Shown in pieces: positions 55,697 to 64,000 of a stretch of DNA of 64,000 nucleotides; position 1 is the stretch's first letter, and the number at the start of each line of letters is the position of its first letter. A model generated the notes under the pieces. That model was not told where the DNA came from. It saw nothing but the letters and a program-made list of their open reading frames with translations, and did no database searches. The stretch comes from Alitibacter langaaensis DSM 22999 (GTDB lineage Bacteria > Pseudomonadota > Gammaproteobacteria > Enterobacterales > Pasteurellaceae): NCBI RefSeq assembly GCF_003096995.1, contig NZ_QENU01000006.1, forward strand, positions 1-64,000. The letters run 5' to 3'. Made by a program: the position numbers and the translations under genes.

Positions 55697-55859
55697 AGTA
55701 ATTTCCTTATGTTGTGTATTTTTAAATAGAGATGGCTCTAATTAATTACAGAATGAGCCAATAAAATCAAGCCTAATTTTTCAAAAATCCAAAAAAAATG
55801 ATGAAAATCTGAAATATTTCAAATTTTCATCATTAAATTTTGTATTTTGCTAAGATTGG

Positions 55860-56786
55860 TTATTTTTCAATTAAGCGAATATGCCGTGTAGCAGCAATCC
55901 AAGCTGAAGCATAGCCAACAATCGAACAGATGATGAATAAAAATAACACTTCACCAAAACCTAATCCCCCAAGCTCAAAATTCACAGAGAAAATATCGGT
56001 AACATATTTCACCGCGCTGGTGAAATAACCAATTAACAAGGCACTAAAGAAACAAGCAAAAAACGCGCCTAAAAGCCCGTAAATAATGCCTGTCCATAAG
56101 AATGGGCGTAAAATAAATTGGTCTGTTGCGCCTAGCAATTTCATCACTTGAATTTGCGCTTGGCTGCTATATACATCAGAGCGAATGCTGTTTCCGATCA
56201 CCAAGAACACAGCTAATGTCATCAACACCGCGCAGAAAATAGCTACATGCGCCACTAACCAAGACAACGCCGTAAATTTTTCCAGCCAATTATTGTCCAT
56301 TCGCACTTCTTCTACGCCTTTAATTTTCATTAAATTATCGCGTAATTCTTGGCGTTTTTCTGAAGGTTGAAATTCTTTTGTCGGCTTAATCATCACCACC
56401 GCCGGTAATGGATTATCATCTAAAATATCTAATTCTTCGCCAAATCCCGACCAATTTTGAAATTGTTTTAAACTTTCTTGGCGTGAAACATAATTTAGGC
56501 TCTCAATGCCTTCTTGACTACGAATTTTTTCCACCACCATATTGGTATCGTCTTCGCTAAGATTTTTATGCAAATACACGGTCAATTCACTTTCAGGATA
56601 AAACTGCGTAGTCGCTTGGTGGATGTTTTTCCACAATAAAAAACTCACTGTTGGAATAGTTAAAGACACGGCAATCACCAAAATGGTTAATAATGTCGCA
56701 TATTTTTTCTTAATCAGATCAGCCCACACGTTGCGCAATACATATTGCATTCGCACCAAAAATGAAGCGTTTTGTGTTGAATTCAT
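55860..56786 (-). CDS. ftsX: Cell division protein FtsX
   Basis: FtsX is the membrane half of the FtsEX complex, which controls septal murein hydrolases through EnvC. The 308 residues have a short cytoplasmic N-terminus, helix 1 (about 30-50), a large periplasmic loop (about 55-175) and three further helices. The start is 25 bp after the ftsE stop. The usual upstream gene ftsY is not adjacent here. Confidence 0.94.
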   Translation of the reverse strand: MNSTQNASFLVRMQYVLRNVWADLIKKKYATLLTILVIAVSLTIPTVSFLLWKNIHQATTQFYPESELTVYLHKNLSEDDTNMVVEKIRSQEGIESLNYVSRQESLKQFQNWSGFGEELDILDDNPLPAVVMIKPTKEFQPSEKRQELRDNLMKIKGVEEVRMDNNWLEKFTALSWLVAHVAIFCAVLMTLAVFLVIGNSIRSDVYSSQAQIQVMKLLGATDQFILRPFLWTGIIYGLLGAFFACFFSALLIGYFTSAVKYVTDIFSVNFELGGLGFGEVLFLFIICSIVGYASAWIAATRHIRLIEK

Positions 56787-56811
56787 GCAAATTTCTCCGT
56801 TCTTGCTGCCA

Positions 56812-57462
56812 TTAACGTAAATGACCTTGTTCTAAAACAAGGCAAGGCTTTGGTTTTTGATTAATTAAATTCACATCGTGAGTGGCGATTAACACCGTCA
56901 TTCCCATACGGTTAAAATCTTCAAATAAATTGAAAATATCTAAAGAAAGTGCGTTATCGAGATTTCCTGTTGGCTCATCGGCGAGTAATAATTGGGGTTT
57001 ATGCACAACCGCACGCGCAATATCAACACGTTGTTGTTCACCACCAGAAAGATGAATAGGCGAGTATTTCGCGCGATCATATAATCCAACACGATCAAGA
57101 GCGGAAAGCGCACGTTCTGCGGCAATTTTGGGATTCATACCGTTAATAATCAACGGCAACGCCACGTTATCCACAATTGGACGGTCTGGCAACAAACGAT
57201 AATCTTGATGCACCATGCCAATTTGGCGGCGCAAAAAAGGCAATTCATAATGAGAAAGGCGCGTAATGTCATGGCCATTAAACCAAATCTGCCCACCGTT
57301 TGCACGCTCCATACCCATAATCAATTTCAGTAACGTGCTTTTCCCTGCGCCAGAATGCCCTGTTAAATAAGTCATACTGCCTATGGGTAAATGGAATGAT
57401 AAGCCCTGCAATGCAGGTTTTCCTCCCAAATAAGCTTTACTGACATTTGCAAAACGTATCAT
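56812..57462 (-). CDS. ftsE: Cell division ATP-binding protein FtsE
   Basis: This 216-residue ABC ATPase drives FtsX. Walker A GHSGAGKST is at residues 35-43, Q-loop GMVHQDYRLL follows, then LSGGEQQRV and Walker B LLLADEPTGNLD. It begins the ftsE-ftsX pair; 156 bp without a gene precede it, which include the terminator of the DUF533 gene. ftsY, usually first in the operon, must be elsewhere. Confidence 0.95.
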   Translation of the reverse strand: MIRFANVSKAYLGGKPALQGLSFHLPIGSMTYLTGHSGAGKSTLLKLIMGMERANGGQIWFNGHDITRLSHYELPFLRRQIGMVHQDYRLLPDRPIVDNVALPLIINGMNPKIAAERALSALDRVGLYDRAKYSPIHLSGGEQQRVDIARAVVHKPQLLLADEPTGNLDNALSLDIFNLFEDFNRMGMTVLIATHDVNLINQKPKPCLVLEQGHLR

Positions 57463-57560
57463 CTTTTCTTCTCTATTTTGTTCAATATTTCGCTGATTAT
57501 ACAGAAAAGCTCGCCCTGATAAAACGCCCGATTAGCGCAGAGCTGTCGATTTGACATAAA

Positions 57561-57605
57561 AAAGTGCGGTCAATTTCAAAACTTTTTTGAAAACGACCGC
57601 ACTTT
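57561..57605 (-). terminator. Terminator of the DUF533 gene, inverted USS
   Basis: AAAGTGCGGTC (57561-57571) pairs with GACCGCACTTT (57595-57605), and an inner TTTCAAAA/TTTTGAAA pairing extends the hairpin. Confidence 0.8.
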
Positions 57606-57618
57606 GTATAAATGAAAA

Positions 57619-58245
57619 TTAGAAACCCGCTTGTTTTTCTAACTCTTCCACTAATTGATCATCCAAACCTAATGCTTGCGCAAGTTCTGCTAAAAAGACA
57701 ATTTCTTTGCGCTCTAAATCCGCACAAACTACACGTGCAGCCAAATAAACTTGTGCTGCCAAAGCAGGATTATTGCCCACTTGACGAGCGATGTCTGCCA
57801 CGCTTGCAGGTTGAGCCATTTCTTGCTGAACCCATTGTTGCACTTCAGCATTATCACCCACTTCAGCGAGAATAGCTTGTTTTTCTGCATCAGTAATCGC
57901 GCCATCAGCTGCTGCGGCTGCGATCATAGCTTGTAAAATCACTTGGCTTGCACTTGCATCTTGTTGCGCTTGCGCAAAATGTTCTTCTGGCACGGGTGCA
58001 ACAGCTTGTTGTGATTGATATTTTTGGTATGCTTGATATGCCAACGAACCCAAAGCGGCAAGCGAACCTAATTTTGCCAAACCAGCACCGCCATTACGCC
58101 CGAAAATCATTGATAAAATCCCAATCGCCGCCGCGCCACCACCTGCTTTAGTCACTTTATCCAACGTTGAATTGCCACTCATCGTGTTTTTTACTTGTTC
58201 CTGCGCGACATTCAAAACTTGGTTTAAAATTTTGCTGAAATCCAT
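57619..58245 (-). CDS. DUF533 (YebE/TerB-like) membrane-associated protein
   Basis: This 208-residue protein has a glycine-rich hydrophobic segment (about 30-75, GGGAAAIGILSMIFGRNGGAGLAKLGSLAALGSLAYQAYQKY) and a C-terminal helical TerB-like domain (about 100-205, with ILQAMIAAAAADGAITDAEKQAILAEV). It matches the DUF533/YebE inner-membrane family, which has no established biochemical role and in E. coli responds to envelope stress. An AGGAGCAAC ribosome binding site precedes the ATG. Confidence 0.87.
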   Translation of the reverse strand: MDFSKILNQVLNVAQEQVKNTMSGNSTLDKVTKAGGGAAAIGILSMIFGRNGGAGLAKLGSLAALGSLAYQAYQKYQSQQAVAPVPEEHFAQAQQDASASQVILQAMIAAAAADGAITDAEKQAILAEVGDNAEVQQWVQQEMAQPASVADIARQVGNNPALAAQVYLAARVVCADLERKEIVFLAELAQALGLDDQLVEELEKQAGF

Positions 58246-58395
58246 CTTGTTGCTCCTTAAATAAATGAAATAGCAATACTTTGTCTATAAATTCATCATT
58301 TAGTTCGGCGTATTAATGTATTATTTTGTAAAGAGAGCGATATATTTTTTATTACACATTAGGTACTTTCACACACAAAGTGCGGTCAATTTTTG

Positions 58396-59127
58396 TTATA
58401 AGTCGCCAAAACAGACTTGTAATGCGGTAATGGCGGTGAGTGCGGCGGTTTCTGTGCGTAGCACTCGGTTGCCAAGAAGAATTTCGGTAAAGCCTTGGGT
58501 TTCTGTTTGTGCTATTTCTTGTGGGGATAATCCTCCTTCTGAGCCGATGAGTAAACGCACGCCTTCGGGGGGGATTTCAGGTAGGGTTTTGATGGAATAT
58601 TTGGCGCGAGGGTGTAGGTTTAATTTTAATGCGCCATCATTTTCTGCGCACCAATCTTGTAATTTCATCATCGGGCGAATTTCGGGTACCACATTTCTGC
58701 CGCATTGTTCGCAGGCGGCAATAGCGATTTTTTGCCATTGTTGAATTTTTTTATCTAAACGTTCGCCGTCTAATTTTACGCCGCAGCGTTCTGACCATAA
58801 TGGGGTAATAATGTTTACACCTAATTCAACGGATTTTTGAATGGTGAATTCCATGCGATCACCGCGCGAAATCACTTGCCCTAAATGGATTTTTAAGGGG
58901 CTTTCACGATCATCCAATTTTTGATCTTGAATTTCGACTTCCACAGATTTTTTACTCACATTGGTGATGATAGCGGGGTAAATATGATTGCTGCCGTCAA
59001 ATAGTTCAATCTGTTCGCCTATCTGCATGCGTAAAACGCGCCCAACGTGGTTTGCGCCATCTTCGCTTAATTGGCAAATTTTTTTATTTTCAAGGGATTC
59101 TGGGTGATAGATTCTAGAAATTCGCAT
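58396..59127 (-). CDS. rsmE: 16S rRNA (uracil1498-N3)-methyltransferase
   Basis: This 243-residue SPOUT-class methyltransferase modifies U1498 in the decoding region of 16S rRNA. The N-terminal PUA-like domain (about 1-70) begins [13 protein letters not shown], and the trefoil knot carries [14 protein letters not shown] and [17 protein letters not shown], the AdoMet-binding signatures. It stands alone on the minus strand with USS on both sides. Confidence 0.95.
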   Translation of the reverse strand: MRISRIYHPESLENKKICQLSEDGANHVGRVLRMQIGEQIELFDGSNHIYPAIITNVSKKSVEVEIQDQKLDDRESPLKIHLGQVISRGDRMEFTIQKSVELGVNIITPLWSERCGVKLDGERLDKKIQQWQKIAIAACEQCGRNVVPEIRPMMKLQDWCAENDGALKLNLHPRAKYSIKTLPEIPPEGVRLLIGSEGGLSPQEIAQTETQGFTEILLGNRVLRTETAALTAITALQVCFGDL

Positions 59128-59188
59128 AATTGGCTGTGTTTAATCAAAAGTGCGGTCGATTTTACAAATGTTTTTACAATTTGCAAGT

Positions 59189-59213
59189 ATTGGGCTGGTG
59201 CAAAATCAGCCCT
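59189..59213 (-). terminator. Weak hairpin between rsmE and the HAD phosphatase gene
   Basis: GGGCTG (59192-59197) pairs with CAGCCC (59207-59212) 10 bp past the phosphatase stop. The T-run is poor. Confidence 0.45.
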
Positions 59214-59222
59214 TATCGTCAA

Positions 59223-60002
59223 TTAACCAAATTCACGCGCTAAAATAAGTGCGATACCGTCTTCGTTATTGCTGGCAGTAACTTCTTTGGCGATTTGTTT
59301 TATTTCATTCGGCGCATTTCCCATTGCGACACTTAAACCTGCATATTCAAGCATATCAAGATCATTAAAATTGTCGCCAAAGGCTATCACTTCATCCGCT
59401 GTCACATTTAAATAACGCTCCATAAAACGAATTGCTTTTGCTTTGGTTGCCGCTTTATTCATAATTTCTAAGTATTCAGGTTTAGAGCGATGAATGCTTA
59501 AGTGCGGTAAATTTTCTTTTAGTTTTTGTTCGAGCGTTTGAATATCTGGCGCATCGCCCATTACCAGCACTTTGTGAACATTAGTCAAATGTTCAGGTAA
59601 TGAAGAGGCTTTAAGCCCTGTAATATGGCTTTCTTGCAATGCCCAAGGATTGGTTAAATCATTGGTTAACCAATCTAATCCTGAATAATGATTAATCGAA
59701 ATGTTGGGGAAGTTAAACAAAATTTGATTTAATGCGATGAGATCTTGCGGCTCAATGAGCACAGAATAAAGTGCGGTCAAATTTTTGTCTAAAATTAAAG
59801 CGCCGCTATAACAAATGATTGCCTGCTGTGTTTGCAGTTGCTCGGTATAAGGCGTGATAGCATAAGGAGGGCGCGCAGATACGGGGATAAAAGGAATGCC
59901 TTTAGCAATCACATTTTTTATGGCGGTTTCCGTTTTTGGGGTGATTTTATTTTGGCTGTTTAATAAGGTGCCGTCAATATCACTAAAAATGGCTTTATAC
60001 AT
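59223..60002 (-). CDS. HAD-superfamily Cof-type phosphatase
   Basis: This 259-residue enzyme shows motif I FSDIDGTLLNS (Asp8, Asp10), motif II PVSARPP, a C2 cap (about 80-185), and motif IV FGDNFNDLDML. It belongs to the same Cof family as the gene at 49472-50290 but is clearly a different paralogue. Substrate unknown; sugar phosphates are typical. It ends the block beside the atp operon and has a USS inside (about 59772-59780). Confidence 0.9.
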   Translation of the reverse strand: MYKAIFSDIDGTLLNSQNKITPKTETAIKNVIAKGIPFIPVSARPPYAITPYTEQLQTQQAIICYSGALILDKNLTALYSVLIEPQDLIALNQILFNFPNISINHYSGLDWLTNDLTNPWALQESHITGLKASSLPEHLTNVHKVLVMGDAPDIQTLEQKLKENLPHLSIHRSKPEYLEIMNKAATKAKAIRFMERYLNVTADEVIAFGDNFNDLDMLEYAGLSVAMGNAPNEIKQIAKEVTASNNEDGIALILAREFG

Positions 60003-60024
60003 AATTTTTTCCTTATTAAAAGAA

Positions 60025-60050
60025 AAGCCGCTCCTAGAGTGGAACGGCTT
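60025..60050 (-). terminator. ATP synthase operon terminator
   Basis: On the minus strand AAGCCGTTCC pairs with GGAGCGGCTT (one mismatch) and is followed by TTCTTTT, 14 bp after the atpC stop. A USS (60050-60058) abuts it. Confidence 0.85.
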
Positions 60051-60063
60051 AAGTGCGGTCGAA

Positions 60064-60492
60064 TTAGCGTTTGTTTTTGACTAATTTTTCCGTTAATTCG
60101 TAAGCACGAAGTTTTGCAAGTTCTTTTGAAAGTTTCGCAGTAAGCATTTCGTGGTTAAGATCGCTAGATTTCGCCACGATATTTTCTTCTGCTTTTTTCT
60201 TCGCTGCTAAGATACGTTCTTGATCCAATTCTGAACCACGAATTGCGACATCAGCAAGTACGGTAACAATGTTAGGCTGAACTTCTAAGAAGCCGCCTGA
60301 TACATAAATTACTTCTTCTGTGCCATTTTCCTTGGTTAATTTAATGATACCTGGTTTAATGGCTGTAAGTAGAGGGGTGTGCCCAGCTAAAATACCGAGC
60401 TCACCTTCCATACCTGTTGCTTGTATACTTTTTACAGCGCCTTCAAAAATTTTATCTTCAGCACTTACAATAATTAAATTGAATGTTGACAT
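60064..60492 (-). CDS. atpC: ATP synthase epsilon subunit
   Basis: This 142-residue F1 subunit joins the rotor to the catalytic head and restrains ATP hydrolysis. It has the N-terminal beta-barrel (about 1-85, with [20 protein letters not shown]) and a C-terminal helical hairpin (about 90-140). It is the last gene of the atp operon, 37 bp after atpD. Confidence 0.95.
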   Translation of the reverse strand: MSTFNLIIVSAEDKIFEGAVKSIQATGMEGELGILAGHTPLLTAIKPGIIKLTKENGTEEVIYVSGGFLEVQPNIVTVLADVAIRGSELDQERILAAKKKAEENIVAKSSDLNHEMLTAKLSKELAKLRAYELTEKLVKNKR

Positions 60493-60529
60493 ATGTGTTC
60501 TCCTTCAATCTGGTAATCAGTTGAAGTGA

Positions 60530-61921
<1,392 letters not shown>

Positions 61922-62791
61922 TTAAATTGCTGCAGCGCCTGCAACAATTTCATTTAATTCATTTGTGATACTTGCTTGACGGGCTTTGTTATACACCAAC
62001 TGCAAGTCGCCAATTAAGTTACCTGCATTATCTGTTGCTGCTTTCATCGCGACCATTCGAGCTGCCTGCTCTGAAGCTAAATTATCAACCACTGATTGAT
62101 AAACTTGAGATTCCAAATAACGAATGAGTAAACTGTCTAACAGTACTTTCGGATCTGGTTCATAAATATAATCCCAAGATTGTTGTCTTTCAGCTAATTT
62201 GTCCGTGTCAAGCTCTGGCAATGGAACTAATTGCGCAAACTTTGGTTTTTGCGACATAGTATTAACAAATTGGTTATATGCTAAATATAAAGCATCAATT
62301 TCACCATTTGTATAGGCTTCAAACATACCGTTTGCGATACCTAATAAATCTTCCATTGTAGGATTATCGCCCAAACCTGAATGTTGTACGCGAATTTTTA
62401 ATCCTAAAGAACGGAAGAATGCGATACCTTTTGAGCCAATTACGCCCACTTCAACAGTAATGCCTTTTTCTTTCCATTGTTTAATTTCATTTAACACGGT
62501 TTTGAATAGGTTAATGTTTAAACCACCGCACATACCACGGTCTGTTGAAACAATTAATATCCCCACTTTTTTCACTTCACGTTCAACTAAAAATGGGTGT
62601 TTATAACCTATACTCGCTTTAGACACATGGCTAATAACATTTCTAATGGTTTCAGAGTAAGGGCGAGATGCTGTCATACGATCCTGTGTTTTACGCATTT
62701 TCGATGTAGCCACCATTTCCATTGCCTTAGTAATTTTCTGCGTACTTTGTACGCTGGCAATTTTGGTTTTTATCTCTTTTCCACTAGCCAT
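61922..62791 (-). CDS. atpG: ATP synthase gamma subunit
   Basis: The 289-residue rotor shaft of F1 has long N- and C-terminal helices that form the coiled coil: [35 protein letters not shown] at the start, and an end with [17 protein letters not shown]. The central Rossmann-like domain includes [13 protein letters not shown]. It is 18 bp downstream of atpA. Confidence 0.97.
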   Translation of the reverse strand: MASGKEIKTKIASVQSTQKITKAMEMVATSKMRKTQDRMTASRPYSETIRNVISHVSKASIGYKHPFLVEREVKKVGILIVSTDRGMCGGLNINLFKTVLNEIKQWKEKGITVEVGVIGSKGIAFFRSLGLKIRVQHSGLGDNPTMEDLLGIANGMFEAYTNGEIDALYLAYNQFVNTMSQKPKFAQLVPLPELDTDKLAERQQSWDYIYEPDPKVLLDSLLIRYLESQVYQSVVDNLASEQAARMVAMKAATDNAGNLIGDLQLVYNKARQASITNELNEIVAGAAAI

Positions 62792-62809
62792 TGTCTTTCT
62801 CCGAACTTA

Positions 62810-64000
62810 TTACCAAGTATTATTTGCTTTAAAGTTATCCAAGATAGCTTTCAACTGCGCTTTAACGTCATCGTTGTAGTTACCTGTATTGTTTAACTCT
62901 TGCATAAATTCGGTATGGGTACGATTTGCGAAATCTAAAAGTGCGGTCTCAAAACTCGCAATTTTATCAAGTTCCACATCATCTAAATAACCAAATTCAA
63001 CAGCAAATAAAAGCACTGACTGTTCAGCCACAGATAATGGTGCATATTGTTTTTGTTTCAACAATTCAGTGACTTTTTCACCGTGTGATAATTGTTTGCG
63101 CGTTGCATCATCTAAGTCTGAAGCAAACTGCGCAAATGCTGCTAACTCACGGTATTGAGCAAGCGCCGTACGAATACCACCCGCTAATTTTTTCACTACT
63201 TTAGTTTGTGCTGCACCACCTACACGAGAAACCGAAATACCTGGGTTTACCGCAGGACGCACACCAGCGTTAAATAAGTTAGATTCTAAGAAAATCTGAC
63301 CATCGGTGATCGAAATTACGTTTGTAGGAACGAAGGCTGAAACGTCACCTGCTTGCGTTTCAATAATCGGAAGTGCGGTCAAAGAACCTGTTTTTCCTTT
63401 CACGGCACCATTAGTGAAACGCTCAACGTATTCTTCATTTACGCGTGCTGCACGTTCAAGTAAACGTGAGTGTAAATAGAATACGTCACCTGGGAATGCT
63501 TCACGACCTGGTGGACGGCGGAGTAACAATGAAATTTGACGATAAGCAACCGCTTGTTTTGAAAGGTCATCATAAATGATTAATGCATCTTCACCACGGT
63601 CACGGAAATATTCACCCATTGCACAGCCTGCATATGGTGCTAAATATTGTAATGAAGCCGCTTCAGAAGCTGATGCCACAACCACAATGGTGTTTTCTAA
63701 TGCGCCATTTTCTTCTAATTTACGCACTACGTTTGCGATAGTCGATGCTTTTTGACCAATCGCCACATAAATACATTTAATTCCTGAATTTTTTTGATTA
63801 ATAATCGCATCGATGGCTAATGCTGTTTTACCCGTTTGGCGGTCACCGATAATCAACTCACGTTGACCACGACCAATTGGTACCATCGCATCCACACCTT
63901 TATAACCCGTTTGAACAGGCTGATCCACCGATTTACGATCGATAACACCAGGGGCAATCACTTCAACAGGTGAGAAACCATCATTTTGGATTTCACCTTT
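62810..64000 (-). CDS. atpA: ATP synthase alpha subunit, C-terminal 396 residues
   Basis: The gene runs off the window at 64000; the visible part begins within the N-terminal half ([18 protein letters not shown]) and goes to the stop. Walker A GDRQTGKT and the sequence [22 protein letters not shown] with the alpha-subunit signature [14 protein letters not shown] are present. The GTG seen at 63961 is an internal codon and not a start. About 115 N-terminal residues lie outside. USS lie at 62937-62946 and 63371-63380. Confidence 0.97.
   Translation of the reverse strand, partial: KGEIQNDGFSPVEVIAPGVIDRKSVDQPVQTGYKGVDAMVPIGRGQRELIIGDRQTGKTALAIDAIINQKNSGIKCIYVAIGQKASTIANVVRKLEENGALENTIVVVASASEAASLQYLAPYAGCAMGEYFRDRGEDALIIYDDLSKQAVAYRQISLLLRRPPGREAFPGDVFYLHSRLLERAARVNEEYVERFTNGAVKGKTGSLTALPIIETQAGDVSAFVPTNVISITDGQIFLESNLFNAGVRPAVNPGISVSRVGGAAQTKVVKKLAGGIRTALAQYRELAAFAQFASDLDDATRKQLSHGEKVTELLKQKQYAPLSVAEQSVLLFAVEFGYLDDVELDKIASFETALLDFANRTHTEFMQELNNTGNYNDDVKAQLKAILDNFKANNTW

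Overview
The window looks like chromosome of a Pasteurellaceae bacterium of the clade that uses the Hin-type DNA uptake signal sequence (USS, core AAGTGCGGT). Exact or near-exact USS copies occur throughout, singly inside genes and as inverted pairs that form terminators. The housekeeping proteins are close to Haemophilus influenzae proteins, but the gene order, the diverged competence regulator TfoX/Sxy and the polyuronate genes do not fit H. influenzae as I remember it. A Haemophilus, Aggregatibacter, Pasteurella or Rodentibacter relative is more likely. I cannot fix the species from sequence alone.

Layout. 1-3450: the str operon on the minus strand (rpsL, rpsG, fusA, start of tuf) with a near-consensus promoter. 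3695-4369: tfoX. 4484-4990: a decayed IS3-family element. 5021-17636: core metabolism and cell-division genes (glpX, zapB, gpt, brnQ, modBC, a frameshifted yqgE, ruvX, ygfZ, yicC, rph, pyrE, dtd, yihY, ychJ, yjgR).

17722-29749: an accessory polyuronate block. An outward part on the minus strand encodes an exported PL9 pectate lyase, a sodium:solute symporter and oligogalacturonate lyase. A second minus-strand operon encodes KduD, KdgK, Eda and KdgF. Divergent from it is the IclR-type regulator kdgR, followed by a Tat-exported PL8 hyaluronate/chondroitin-type lyase. Three KdgR-like operators sit in front of the PL9, symporter and kduD/kdgR promoters. Together the genes describe breakdown of polygalacturonate to pyruvate and glyceraldehyde 3-phosphate. 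The ketol isomerase KduI is missing from the window. 29879-32097: an M20 peptidase with a YjiG/YjiH membrane pair behind a CRP site.

32377-64000: glmU, a DUF2301-like membrane protein, yibQ-envC, gpmA, waaF, mutS, fieF, an ilv cluster (ilvG, ilvM, ilvD, ilvA) with ppa and a ZIP transporter lying between its members, a HAD phosphatase, crcB, rarD, a CLC transporter, a second decayed IS copy, pldB, asd, ftsEX, a DUF533 protein, rsmE, another HAD phosphatase, and the 3' half of the ATP synthase operon (atpA partial, atpG, atpD, atpC). I saw no rRNA, tRNA, CRISPR array or prophage.
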